Positions 42,458 to 50,501 of a stretch of 64,000 nucleotides of DNA are shown here, piece after piece. Source of the DNA: M55B118 sp964501715 (GTDB lineage Bacteria; Bacillota_I; Bacilli_A; Izemoplasmatales; Izemoplasmataceae). Each line of letters starts with the position of its first letter. The stretch's first letter is position 1. Made by a program: the position numbers and the translations under genes. The DNA is taken from contig CAZCTR010000005.1 in assembly GCA_964501715.1 (NCBI GenBank), positions 19,606-83,605 on the forward strand, read 5' to 3'. The notes below the pieces were generated by a model, which ran no database searches, was not told the origin of the DNA, and saw nothing but the letters and a program-made list of their open reading frames with translations.

Positions 42458-43778
42458 TCTCACCTACGCTTCCGAGCCCTATCAGAAGGCTTTGGAAAAC
42501 GGCGGGTTGCAACGTATCGAACAAGCTCACGAAAAACTTGTGAACGCCACAGGAGAGGGAAACGAATATCTGGGATGGCTTGATCTTCCGGACCGGATGC
42601 GGCCGACCCTGAAGGCTTTTGAAAGTGCGGCAAAGACTATCCGCGACCAAAGCGATTACCTTTTGGTCATCGGCATAGGCGGGTCCTATCTCGGTGCCAA
42701 GGCGGCAATCGAGGCGTTGAACCCCTATTTCAACCAGAAAGTGGGGGTGGAAGTCCTTTTCGCGGGACACCACATCTCCGGAGAATACATGGCCGACCTT
42801 GCTGATTTCCTCAAGGATAAACGCTTCTCGATCAACGTCATCAGCAAATCGGGCACGACCACGGAACCTGCCATCGCTTTCAGGTTTTTCAGACGTCTCC
42901 TCGAAGATCAGATTGGAAAAGAAGCGGCAAAAAGCCGCATTTTCGTCACGACTGACGCCGCGAGAGGCGCACTTCGGGAACTTGCGGACAATGAAGGCTT
43001 CACATCTTTCGTCATTGCGGATGATGTGGGGGGACGCTATAGCGTGCTAAGCCCCGTGGGGCTCCTTCCCATTGCTGCTTCTGGCATCGATATCCGGGCC
43101 ATGATCCAAGGGGCAACCGATGCCAAGCTTGACCTCAGGAAACAAGATGCTTCCAACCCCGCTTATCAGTATGTGCTCACCAGGAATCAATTGTATGAGG
43201 ACGGGAAGAAAATCGAGATGTTCGTCCATTACGAACCCAAGCTGCATTTCCTTGCGGAATGGTGGAAACAGCTGTTCGGGGAGAGTGAGGGCAAGGATGG
43301 AAAAGGCCTTTTCCCCGCCAGCGCAGGGTTCACGACAGACCTGCATTCCCTCGGGCAGTATATCCAGGAAGGCGAGCGACATCTTTTTGAGACGGTTCTC
43401 GACATTAAAACACCCGTGCGGTCCATGACCGTCGAGAAGGATGACGAGAATCTCGACAAGCTCAACTACCTTGCCGGAAAGTCTGTCGACGATGTCAACA
43501 AGGGCGCCATGCACGCCACCTTGCTCGCACATCACGACGGGGGAGCGCCGAGTATTGTGATTACGCTTGATAAGCTTGATAGTGAAGCCTTTGGATACCT
43601 TGTGTTTTTTTACGAAATGAGCTGCGCGCTTTCAGGTTACCTTCTCGGAGTCAATCCGTTTGACCAACCAGGGGTCGAAGCCTACAAGCGCAACATGTTC
43701 GCGTTGCTTGAGAAACCCGGCTTTGAGAATGAAAGTGAAGCCATCAAGAAACGCATTTCCGATAAAAAAACACGTTGA
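42444..43778 (+). CDS. pgi: Glucose-6-phosphate isomerase
   Basis: Interconverts glucose-6-phosphate and fructose-6-phosphate in glycolysis. The 444-residue, Gram-positive-type enzyme has IGIGGSYLGAKAAIEAL, VISKSGTTTEPAIAFR (sugar-phosphate loop) and NPFDQPGVEAYKRNMF near the end. ATG at 42444 has GAGGAGGAT and gives the family length; in-frame extension upstream runs through the S1 gene. Terminator hairpin overlaps its stop codon. Confidence 0.97.
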   Translation: MINIDLTYASEPYQKALENGGLQRIEQAHEKLVNATGEGNEYLGWLDLPDRMRPTLKAFESAAKTIRDQSDYLLVIGIGGSYLGAKAAIEALNPYFNQKVGVEVLFAGHHISGEYMADLADFLKDKRFSINVISKSGTTTEPAIAFRFFRRLLEDQIGKEAAKSRIFVTTDAARGALRELADNEGFTSFVIADDVGGRYSVLSPVGLLPIAASGIDIRAMIQGATDAKLDLRKQDASNPAYQYVLTRNQLYEDGKKIEMFVHYEPKLHFLAEWWKQLFGESEGKDGKGLFPASAGFTTDLHSLGQYIQEGERHLFETVLDIKTPVRSMTVEKDDENLDKLNYLAGKSVDDVNKGAMHATLLAHHDGGAPSIVITLDKLDSEAFGYLVFFYEMSCALSGYLLGVNPFDQPGVEAYKRNMFALLEKPGFENESEAIKKRISDKKTR

Positions 43779-43800
43779 CCCCATGGTCACGTGTTTTTTT
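43766..43800. terminator. Bidirectional terminator between pgi and the lipid kinase gene
   Basis: AAACACGTTGACC and GGTCACGTGTTT arms with one bulged T and a CCAT loop; A and T runs on either side serve both strands. The pgi stop codon is inside the stem. Confidence 0.88.
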
Positions 43801-43802
43801 CA

Positions 43803-44678
43803 TCACTTGGCGAGTTGGTCCAAAGTGTTCCAATCAAATACTTTGAAATAAGCCTTTTTTTCGGTGCCCCTGGCTTCTATCGTGCGCGTTTTGGGGAAAG
43901 TCTCCCCGTCGCATTGGGCGATCTGTGGTGTGAACATGGAAGCTTTCACGTGTCGTGCCTTCTTCATGAAGACGTATTTTTTCAGTTTCTTATGAAGACC
44001 GAAATAGACACTCATGAAAACCAGGAACAGCATCGGTTTGGAAAGACCGTGGACGACTACGACTTCGAAATGTTTGTCGTTCAGTCTCGCATCCGGTGCG
44101 AGACGCATGCCTCCGCCTATGAATTCCCCGCTGTTGATGTTGACGAGATGGGCTTTTTTGAAGGTGTGGAGCTCTCCATCGACCAAGACTTCCATATACG
44201 TCGGTGAGTATGTCCAGAAACTTTTGAGCGTGTTCCAGAAATAATTGAGCTTCCGTTTGTTCTTGGCGAGATTCACACGGTGTGCGATGAGGCCGTCTAT
44301 GCCCATTCCGGCACCATTCATGAAATACCTGTGTCTCGATCCGTATTCCATACGGTTCACCTGTTGGTGTTTGGGTCTTTGTTTCTTCAGAGACCTAAGG
44401 AAGTCATTGCCGGAGCCGTTGCCCATCAGATAGATGTCCTGCGTCATGTGAAGGCTGTAGGTGTTGTTGATGAACGTGTTGATGGTTCCGTCGCCTCCAA
44501 GGAGCAAAATCTTTATATCTTCAGGCGTATGTTTGATATAATATTCAATGTCTTTGATTTTCAAGAGGCTTTTCAGACGAAAAGGGACGCTTTTTTCCTT
44601 GAAGTGGTCCACGACCTTCTTTGTAGTCCGCTTGGACTTCTTGTTCTTCGAAAGAGGGTTATGAAGTATTATGAACAT
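43803..44678 (-). CDS. Diacylglycerol/lipid kinase family protein
   Basis: A 291-residue protein of the DagK/sphingosine kinase fold with the nucleotide loop LLLGGDGTINTFIN near residue 67, GNGSGNDFLRSL and FMNGAGMGIDG. It may phosphorylate diacylglycerol to recycle it into phospholipid, or act on another lipid (YegS/DgkB-type). ATG at 44678 has GGAGG seven bases upstream; a TTG five codons earlier overlaps the ribosome site and is rejected. The promoter is the extended -10 at 44705-44713. Confidence 0.9.
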   Translation of the reverse strand: MFIILHNPLSKNKKSKRTTKKVVDHFKEKSVPFRLKSLLKIKDIEYYIKHTPEDIKILLLGGDGTINTFINNTYSLHMTQDIYLMGNGSGNDFLRSLKKQRPKHQQVNRMEYGSRHRYFMNGAGMGIDGLIAHRVNLAKNKRKLNYFWNTLKSFWTYSPTYMEVLVDGELHTFKKAHLVNINSGEFIGGGMRLAPDARLNDKHFEVVVVHGLSKPMLFLVFMSVYFGLHKKLKKYVFMKKARHVKASMFTPQIAQCDGETFPKTRTIEARGTEKKAYFKVFDWNTLDQLAK

Positions 44679-44704
44679 GTTATCAGCCTCCAAACGATAC
44701 TTGC

Positions 44705-44713
44705 ATTATATCA
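44705..44713 (-). promoter_or_regulatory. Promoter of the lipid kinase gene (extended -10)
   Basis: Minus-strand TGATATAAT, with TATAAT at 44705-44710. It lies in the 75-base gap shared with the divergent tsaE gene; no equally good plus-strand promoter is visible there. Confidence 0.6.
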
Positions 44714-44753
44714 TGATTAAACTGGATATCATACAAAGAAACGAGGGTTTCCC

Positions 44754-45206
44754 ATGGAAAAGACAGTTTCAATAGAGTCCTTGTCTGCGATGCAGGAGTT
44801 CGCCAGACATATCGCGCGATATGTCTGGCCGGGCTTCGTGCTTGGTCTGGAAGGCGATCTTGGTGCCGGAAAGACGACATTCACCCAGTTTTTGGGCAAG
44901 GCGCTCGGTATCAATGACACCATCAACTCCCCCACCTTCACCATCATGAAGATTTATGAAGAAGGCCGTGTGCCGCTTTATCATATTGACGCATACAGGC
45001 TCGAGGGGATTGGCGCCGATTACGAACTCGAGGAATACATCGATGGAGACGGGTTATGTGTGGTCGAGTGGCATAGCAGGATCGAAGAGATCATGCCGGA
45101 GACGTTCCTGTCTTTCACCATTGAATGGACCGGGGAGACACAAAGAAAAATCCATATGAAAGGAAGTGGGCCCTATGCGGACATCATCGTTGACCTTGGT
45201 GCTTGA
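44754..45206 (+). CDS. tsaE: tRNA t6A biosynthesis ATPase TsaE
   Basis: TsaE supports the TsaB-TsaD complex that makes N6-threonylcarbamoyladenosine at A37 of ANN-decoding tRNAs. The 150-residue protein has Walker A GDLGAGKTTF near residue 35, the threonine switch SPTFTIMKIYE and the HIDAYRLE segment. ATG at 44754 has CGAGGG upstream. It overlaps tsaB by 32 bases. A perfect 28-base palindrome lies within codons 17-26. Confidence 0.96.
   Translation: MEKTVSIESLSAMQEFARHIARYVWPGFVLGLEGDLGAGKTTFTQFLGKALGINDTINSPTFTIMKIYEEGRVPLYHIDAYRLEGIGADYELEEYIDGDGLCVVEWHSRIEEIMPETFLSFTIEWTGETQRKIHMKGSGPYADIIVDLGA
44802..44829. repeat. Perfect 28-bp palindrome inside tsaE
   Basis: The arm GCCAGACATATCGC is followed at once by its exact reverse complement, with no spacer. 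By simple base-composition chance an arm of 14 is expected far less than once in 64 kb (64000 divided by 4 to the 14th, about 0.0002). The encoded stretch is ARHIARYVW. Confidence 0.9.
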
Positions 45207-45789
45207 CAGCGCCACGGACTATCTCTTCATCGCCCTTTATGACGGCGATTCTGTTTTGGATGAGTACTATCAAAAGGGCAGGAACGACCATTCCGTGAAG
45301 TTGATGGACGAGGTATCGAAAATGTTTGACAAGAACGGACTCAAGGCTTCCGACCTTGCCAGCATCATTGTCGGCATCGGCCCCGGCAGCTATACGGGAG
45401 TCCGCATCGGCGTGGTCGCTGCCAAGATGATGGCTTGGGCGAAGGGAATCCCTCTATACACCATCAGCAGTCTCGCCCTCAAGGCTACCGCAAAAGAAGG
45501 GAATGTACTCTCCTGGATCGACGCCCGAAGGGGTCATGCGTTTTTGGGGGTCTATGAAGTCACCAATACGAACATCCATGCGCACAGCGAGGAACAATAC
45601 ACACATCTAAAACAGTACAAGGAATCACTAGACAAGCACACATTGGAAGTGGAGCACGCAAAGCCCGACGTGAAAAAGATCATGCACAGCGATTTGCTCG
45701 TTGCCGTTGTGAATATCCATCATGTCGCACCGGTCTATCTCCGTGAGACCGAGGCGGAACGGAATCTCAAGACCGAGGGTGCCTTGTGA
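45175..45789 (+). CDS. tsaB: tRNA t6A biosynthesis protein TsaB
   Basis: Scaffold partner of TsaD in the t6A complex. The 204-residue protein starts LTLVLDSATDYLFIALYD, has GRNDHSVKLMDEV and the typical VGIGPGSYTGVRIGVVAAKMMAW. The ATG at 45175 lies six bases after GGAAGTG; an upstream GTG at 45166 is inside that ribosome site. It ends in a GTGA overlap with rimI. The C-terminal part is short and variable as usual. Confidence 0.95.
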   Translation: MRTSSLTLVLDSATDYLFIALYDGDSVLDEYYQKGRNDHSVKLMDEVSKMFDKNGLKASDLASIIVGIGPGSYTGVRIGVVAAKMMAWAKGIPLYTISSLALKATAKEGNVLSWIDARRGHAFLGVYEVTNTNIHAHSEEQYTHLKQYKESLDKHTLEVEHAKPDVKKIMHSDLLVAVVNIHHVAPVYLRETEAERNLKTEGAL

Positions 45790-46232
45790 TTATCCGCAGG
45801 ATGGACATGTCCGATGTGCCGTATGTCTATGAATTGGAGAAGAAGGTTTTCGGCCAGAGCCTCGAGAAATCCATGCTTTATGATGAACTGTTGCACAATG
45901 ACATGGCGCATTATTTCATCGCCTTAGAGGCGGGGGATCGAATCGGGTATTTCGGTCTTTGGGTGACAAAACCCCATGCACAGATATTGAATCTTGTCGT
46001 GGCAAAGGGGCAAAGAAGGAAAGGGTACGGAGAAACCCTTCTTAAGAAGGGTTTAGAAACTTGCCGTTCATTGAATGTGGACACGCTCAGTTTAGAAGTG
46101 AGGCCATCGAACAAGGCGGCCCTGGCCTTATATGAAGGTCAAGGATTCGACATCGCCGCCAGGCGCAAGAATTACTACAATAATGGTGAGGATGCCTTCC
46201 TCATGACCAAGAAGATAGGAGGCTTTTCATGA
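45786..46232 (+). CDS. rimI: RimI-type GNAT acetyltransferase
   Basis: A 148-residue GNAT protein with the acetyl-CoA loop VVAKGQRRKGYGETLL near residue 72 and LEVRPSNKAALALYEGQGFD, the RimI pattern. RimI acetylates the N-terminus of ribosomal protein S18 in E. coli; in Bacilli it is nearly always located between tsaB and tsaD, as here. Start is GTG at 45786, overlapping the tsaB stop. A 22-bp perfect palindrome lies around codons 83-90. Confidence 0.92.
   Translation: MIIRRMDMSDVPYVYELEKKVFGQSLEKSMLYDELLHNDMAHYFIALEAGDRIGYFGLWVTKPHAQILNLVVAKGQRRKGYGETLLKKGLETCRSLNVDTLSLEVRPSNKAALALYEGQGFDIAARRKNYYNNGEDAFLMTKKIGGFS
46033..46054. repeat. Perfect 22-bp palindrome inside rimI
   Basis: The arm AAACCCTTCTT is followed directly by its reverse complement. 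Chance expectation for an 11-base arm is about 0.015 in a window of this size. It is 1.2 kb from the 28-bp palindrome in the same operon but has a different sequence. Confidence 0.9.
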
Positions 46233-47221
46233 TCGTTTTAGGTGTGGAGAGCAGTTGTGACGAAACCAGCGTGAGCGTCACAAAAGATGGCAAGACAGTG
46301 CTTTCGAACGTCGTCTTCTCGCAGATCGACACCCATAAGGCTTTTGGCGGTGTCGTTCCGGAAGTCGCTTCACGCGAGCATATAAAAAGAATCACAGTCG
46401 TGTTTGAGCAGGCGTTGAGTCAGGCAGGAGTGAAAGCCTCGGATGTCGACCTGGTGGCTGTCACGAAAGGCCCGGGGCTCATAGGCAGCCTGCTTGTAGG
46501 CATCAATGGTGCCAAGGCGTTCGCTTTTGCCCATGACATCCCAATCATCGGTGTCCATCATATCGCGGGACATATCTATGCCAACCAGATAGAGAGCGAG
46601 ATGGAGTTCCCCCTGGTGGCCCTGGTGGTCTCAGGCGGGCATACAGAACTCATCCTTATGCGGGAACACTATTCTTTTGAAAAGCTCGGAGAGACCCAGG
46701 ATGACGCTGTGGGCGAAGCTTATGACAAGACGGCGAGGGTGCTCGGCCTGGGTTATCCGGGAGGACCGATCATCGATAAGCTTGCCCCAAATGCAGAAGC
46801 GACATACCCCATGCCAGAGATCCGTACCGAGGGTGCTTATGATTTCAGCTATAGCGGTCTGAAAAGCCATGTGATCAATCTTGTGAATACCAAGCGGATG
46901 AAAGGCGAGACGGTTGATGAGGTGGCGCTCGCGGCTTCTTTTCAGAAAGCAGCGGTCGCGCATCTCATCGAAAAGAGCAAGAGGGCTGTCGAGGATTTGG
47001 ACGCGAAGATGTTCATCGTCGCAGGCGGCGTTTCAGCCAACAAGCATCTGAGAAGCGAGGTCACCGCGCATTTCAACCACGTGAAGACGAGCGTCCCCCC
47101 TTTCAGCTATTGTACGGATAATGCGGCCATGATGGGCATCGCCGGTTATTATCAGTTCCAGAAGCGAAAAGATTCCGAGGCGATGCGCATAAACGGCCAT
47201 TCCCGACTTAACCTGCAATGA
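46229..47221 (+). CDS. tsaD: tRNA t6A threonylcarbamoyltransferase TsaD
   Basis: Catalytic subunit transferring the threonylcarbamoyl group to A37 of tRNA. The 330-residue protein has ESSCDETSVSV, the metal-binding HHIAGHIYAN, VSGGHTEL and GGVSANKHLR. Length is typical. ATG at 46229 follows AGGAGG and overlaps the rimI stop. It is the last gene of tsaE-tsaB-rimI-tsaD; no hairpin terminator is seen before the glnS promoter. Confidence 0.98.
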   Translation: MIVLGVESSCDETSVSVTKDGKTVLSNVVFSQIDTHKAFGGVVPEVASREHIKRITVVFEQALSQAGVKASDVDLVAVTKGPGLIGSLLVGINGAKAFAFAHDIPIIGVHHIAGHIYANQIESEMEFPLVALVVSGGHTELILMREHYSFEKLGETQDDAVGEAYDKTARVLGLGYPGGPIIDKLAPNAEATYPMPEIRTEGAYDFSYSGLKSHVINLVNTKRMKGETVDEVALAASFQKAAVAHLIEKSKRAVEDLDAKMFIVAGGVSANKHLRSEVTAHFNHVKTSVPPFSYCTDNAAMMGIAGYYQFQKRKDSEAMRINGHSRLNLQ

Positions 47222-47229
47222 TTCTGGAT

Positions 47230-47258
47230 TTGGTGATTTTGACACTTTTTAGTATACT
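47230..47258 (+). promoter_or_regulatory. glnS promoter
   Basis: TTGGTG (47230-47235) and TATACT (47253-47258) with 17 bases between. The leader to the ATG at 47282 is about 16 bases, so glnS has no T-box control, unlike serS. Confidence 0.6.
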
Positions 47259-47281
47259 GAATGAGAAATGAAGGTGAGAAC

Positions 47282-48919
47282 ATGGAAAACAGCAATTTCA
47301 TCCGTACCATCATCGAAGAGGACATCCGCACGGGGAAACACGCCTATCCAGTCACCCGTTTCCCGCCCGAGCCGAACGGCTTTCTGCATCTCGGGCATGC
47401 CCGAGCGATCGTCATGAACCATACGCTAGCCCATGATTTCAATGGGTATTTCAATCTCCGATTCGATGACACAAATCCCCTCAAGGAGGATGCGCTCTTC
47501 GTCGAGGGTATGAAACGGGATATCGCTTGGTTAGGGGCTAAGTGGAAAAACCTTTTCTATGCCAGCAACTATTTTGAAACCATGTATGAGAAGGCTGAAC
47601 TCTTGATAAAGAAGGGGCTTGCCTATGTGTGCGACCTGTCCATGGATGAGATCAGGGACTACCGCGGCGATCTCAAGACCCCCGGGAAAGCAAGTCCTTA
47701 CAGAGACCGTTCTGTCGAGGAAAATCTCGAGCTTTTCAGAGCCATGCGGGCAGGAAAGTTCGAGGATGGCGCCAAGGTCCTGCGTGCGAAAATAGACATG
47801 GCGAGTCCCAACATCAACATGCGTGACCCGATCATCTACCGCATCCAACGAGGATATCACCACAACACGAAAGATGCGTGGTGCATCTATCCCATGTATG
47901 ATTTCGCCCATCCTCTCGAGGATGCGATCGAAGGCATCACGCACTCCCTTTGCAGTCTGGAGTTCGAAGATCACCGGCCTCTTTACAACTGGTTTGTCGA
48001 ACATTGCGATATGGACCATGCTCCGCGCCAGATTGAATTCGGGAAACTGAAGATCGCCAATCAGATCATCGGCAAACGGTCCATCAGGAAGCTTGTCGAG
48101 GAAGGCCATGTGGATGGATGGGACGATCCGCGTCTCATCACCCTTTCAGGTTTGAGAAGACGTGGGGTTCCCCCGCAAGCGATAAGGAATTTTATTCTTG
48201 CCTTGGGGCTTCCCAAGAGTGAAGGCGAGACCGACCTGCAGATGCTCGACGAATATGTCCGCGATTATCTCAAAGTGGAAGCCAGACGGATCCATGCGGT
48301 CATCGACCCCATCAAGGTCGTCATCAAGAACTACCCCGAGGACGCTCAAGAGACATTGACAGCTCCTTTCAACCGTGAAAATGAAGCGTTTGGGGAAAGG
48401 GAGCTCACATTCAGCAACACCGTCTATATCGAGCGTGACGATTTTCTTGAACAAAAACCCAACAAAAAATGGAAACGTCTTTCTCTGGGGATAGAGGTCC
48501 GGCTTATGCATGCCTACTTCATCCAAGCCGATGAAGTCGAATATGACAGCGAGGGAAGGGTCGAGACGATCTATGCCACTTATGACCCGGCCACCAAGAG
48601 CGGTTCAGGCTTCAAGGAACGCAAACCCAATGGCAACATCCACTGGGTCGATGCCAAAACAGCCCGGGAAGCCACCATCCGTCTCTATGAGAACCTGACC
48701 CGCGAGGACGTCAGTGAAGATGCGCCGACGGTTGAACGCATCAATCCGGATTCCAAGACCGTCAAGCAGGGATTCATCGAATCTGAAGCCCCCCTTCATA
48801 AGGCCGGACACTTCCAATTCGTCCGCCAGGGCTATTTCGCCCTCGATGAGGACAGCACGGAAGATACGGTCGTCTTCAACCGTACGGTCTCCATGAAATC
48901 GTCTTTCAAGCGGAAATAA
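47282..48919 (+). CDS. glnS: Glutamine--tRNA ligase (GlnRS)
   Basis: Charges tRNA-Gln directly. The 545-residue protein has the class I HIGH motif in FPPEPNGFLHLGHA, GWDDPRLITLSGLRRRG typical of GlnRS rather than GluRS, and a two-barrel anticodon-binding C-terminal half. The KMSKS-like loop reads IIGKRS, with Gly where Ser is usual. Most Bacilli lack GlnRS and use GluRS plus the GatCAB amidotransferase, so the gene is unusual for the group. ATG at 47282 has AAGGTGAG. Confidence 0.95.
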   Translation: MENSNFIRTIIEEDIRTGKHAYPVTRFPPEPNGFLHLGHARAIVMNHTLAHDFNGYFNLRFDDTNPLKEDALFVEGMKRDIAWLGAKWKNLFYASNYFETMYEKAELLIKKGLAYVCDLSMDEIRDYRGDLKTPGKASPYRDRSVEENLELFRAMRAGKFEDGAKVLRAKIDMASPNINMRDPIIYRIQRGYHHNTKDAWCIYPMYDFAHPLEDAIEGITHSLCSLEFEDHRPLYNWFVEHCDMDHAPRQIEFGKLKIANQIIGKRSIRKLVEEGHVDGWDDPRLITLSGLRRRGVPPQAIRNFILALGLPKSEGETDLQMLDEYVRDYLKVEARRIHAVIDPIKVVIKNYPEDAQETLTAPFNRENEAFGERELTFSNTVYIERDDFLEQKPNKKWKRLSLGIEVRLMHAYFIQADEVEYDSEGRVETIYATYDPATKSGSGFKERKPNGNIHWVDAKTAREATIRLYENLTREDVSEDAPTVERINPDSKTVKQGFIESEAPLHKAGHFQFVRQGYFALDEDSTEDTVVFNRTVSMKSSFKRK

Positions 48920-48950
48920 TCAAACGATTTAAGAAATTCTTTCAAAACCC

Positions 48951-48978
48951 TTGATTTTTGAAACATATGGTGTATTAT
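48951..48978 (+). promoter_or_regulatory. Cold-shock gene promoter with long leader
   Basis: TTGATT (48951-48956) and TATTAT (48973-48978), 16 bases apart. Transcription from here gives a leader of roughly 110 bases before the ATG at 49094, containing short dyads (CAAC/GTTG around 49020-49032). Long structured leaders are typical for cspA-type mRNAs. Confidence 0.6.
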
Positions 48979-49093
48979 TAGTAATGGACTTAAACGGAAC
49001 TATGTACCAAGCACATTAAGCAACTGGGGTTGTACCCATTCTTATGAGCGCATAGCGTTTAAGAAACTTTAAAACGAATGGAGGAACTCCCAC

Positions 49094-49291
49094 ATGACTG
49101 GAACAGTAAAATGGTTCAACGCTGAAAAAGGTTTCGGATTCATCACTACCGATGAAGGAAACGATGTTTTCGCACACTATTCACACATCAACCAAGAAGG
49201 CTTCAAAACTCTCGAAGAAGGCGCCAAAGTCGAATTCGACGTAGTCGAAAGCGAAAAAGGCCCTCAAGCCGAGAACATCACTGAACTTTAA
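49094..49291 (+). CDS. Cold-shock protein (CspA family)
   Basis: A 65-residue single cold-shock domain with RNP1 GFGFIT and RNP2-like VFAHYSHI, beginning GTVKWFNAEKGFGFI. It binds single-stranded RNA and melts structure, helping translation in the cold. ATG at 49094 has TGGAGGAAC upstream. It is a monocistronic transcript with a long leader and a strong terminator. Which paralogue it corresponds to cannot be told from sequence alone. Confidence 0.97.
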   Translation: MTGTVKWFNAEKGFGFITTDEGNDVFAHYSHINQEGFKTLEEGAKVEFDVVESEKGPQAENITEL

Positions 49292-49301
49292 ACCGTTCAT
49301 G

Positions 49302-49335
49302 AAAGACATGTCCGCAAGGATGTGTCTTTTTTTTT
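49302..49335 (+). terminator. Terminator after the cold-shock gene
   Basis: AAAGACATGTCC and GGATGTGTCTTT pair over 12 positions (two G-U) around a GCAA tetraloop, then six more T residues. Confidence 0.93.
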
Positions 49336-49393
49336 ATTGCCGGCGTGACTTTGTCGCGTCCCTTCATTATAATGGGGGTAGGAGGGATGCGCT

Positions 49394-50428
49394 ATGCAAA
49401 GAGAACTGAAACCCGGAAAGCTTTTGAATGACGAAGGCACACTCAACGAAGCCGGCTATGCGACAAGACCCATCAAGACTTTCAACCCCGAAACAATCAA
49501 AAAATCGAAACTGAAACTTAAGCAATGGGATTATTACTATGTTGAAAACGAATCATACGGGATCGCGTTCACTGTCGCAGACAACGGCTACATGGGACTC
49601 CTCTCGGTGAGCCTGGTCGATTTCAAGGGGGAAAGCGTGCATACAAAGACCAGAATACCCCTTATGACCATGGGGCGACTCGGATTGCCGAAGTCGTCTG
49701 AAGATGGTGATTTGCATGTGCGAAAAGGCCCTTTTGACATACGGTTCAGTCACACTGGGAAATCGCGTGATATAGACGTCTTTGTGGATAAATTCCTTGA
49801 CAATAGGACGTTTAATGCACAGCTTTCCCTCATTGATGAACCAAGGGACAGCATGGTGATCGCGACCCCTTTCGAACAGTCTGAGAAAATGTTTTACTAC
49901 AACCGGAAGACCATTGGCTTCAAGGTCAGCGGACATGCCTCCCTGGGCAATCAGAAGATGGTCTTCACAGAGGACAGCTCTTGGGGACTGCTTGATTGGG
50001 GACGTGGTGTGTGGCCACGCGACACAACGTGGTATTGGGCGGCTTTCTGTGGACAATCCCAAGGGATGGAAATCGCGCTGAATCTCGGCTATGGTTTCGG
50101 CGATCTTTCACAATCGACTGAGAACATGGTCTTCATCAACGGGAAGGCACACAAATTGACAGATGTCGATTTCAATATCCCGACGGATGATAAGCACGGA
50201 GAAAGACAATTGGACGAACCATGGCACATCACATCCTCCGACAACCGCATTGAAGGCACGTTCACCCCCGAAATCAAACGGGTCGACCATACCGACCTCA
50301 AAGTGCTCAAAAGCTTTCAGAGACAGATTTTCGGCACGTTCAACGGAACGGTGGTCCTCGATGATGGAACACGATCGGAAGTCGGCCCATTGCGCGGATT
50401 CGCAGAAGTTGTAAAGAACAAATGGTGA
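49394..50428 (+). CDS. DUF2804 family protein
   Basis: A 344-residue soluble protein with the features of DUF2804: WDYYYVENESYGIAFTVADNGYMG near the start, a SWGLLDWGRGVWPRDTTWYWA core with several tryptophans, and LGYGFGDLSQSTENM. No signal peptide or membrane segment. Function unknown; the fold is thought to be lipocalin-like or related to AttH-type proteins, which is tentative. ATG at 49394 follows AGGAGGGATG. It is flanked by terminators and so is its own unit. Confidence 0.85.
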   Translation: MQRELKPGKLLNDEGTLNEAGYATRPIKTFNPETIKKSKLKLKQWDYYYVENESYGIAFTVADNGYMGLLSVSLVDFKGESVHTKTRIPLMTMGRLGLPKSSEDGDLHVRKGPFDIRFSHTGKSRDIDVFVDKFLDNRTFNAQLSLIDEPRDSMVIATPFEQSEKMFYYNRKTIGFKVSGHASLGNQKMVFTEDSSWGLLDWGRGVWPRDTTWYWAAFCGQSQGMEIALNLGYGFGDLSQSTENMVFINGKAHKLTDVDFNIPTDDKHGERQLDEPWHITSSDNRIEGTFTPEIKRVDHTDLKVLKSFQRQIFGTFNGTVVLDDGTRSEVGPLRGFAEVVKNKW

Positions 50429-50441
50429 GTTTCGTCATGAG

Positions 50442-50474
50442 GAGGGTTTTCTGTGGGAAAACCCTCTATTTTTT
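50442..50474 (+). terminator. Terminator after DUF2804 gene
   Basis: GAGGGTTTTC/GAAAACCCTC stem with a TGTGG loop followed by TATTTTTT. The pcrA promoter begins within its T run. Confidence 0.9.
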
Positions 50475-50482
50475 GATATAAT
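50474..50482 (+). promoter_or_regulatory. pcrA operon promoter (extended -10)
   Basis: TGATATAAT with TATAAT at 50477-50482, directly after the terminator T run. The leader to the ATG at 50502 is only about 13 bases. Confidence 0.6.
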
Positions 50483-50501
50483 TTTCATAGGTGATTAGAC
50501 A

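Noticed and set aside
44754..44760. A plus-strand promoter for tsaE starting at TTGCAT (44701)
   Set aside because: The best -10 candidate lies 20 bases away and is poor; the sequence is better explained by the minus-strand extended -10 of the lipid kinase gene. The tsaE promoter remains unlocated.
46610..46632. Short direct repeat of CCTGGTGG in tsaD
   Set aside because: Two copies explained by Leu-Val-Ala-Leu-Val-Val codons; too short to be meaningful.
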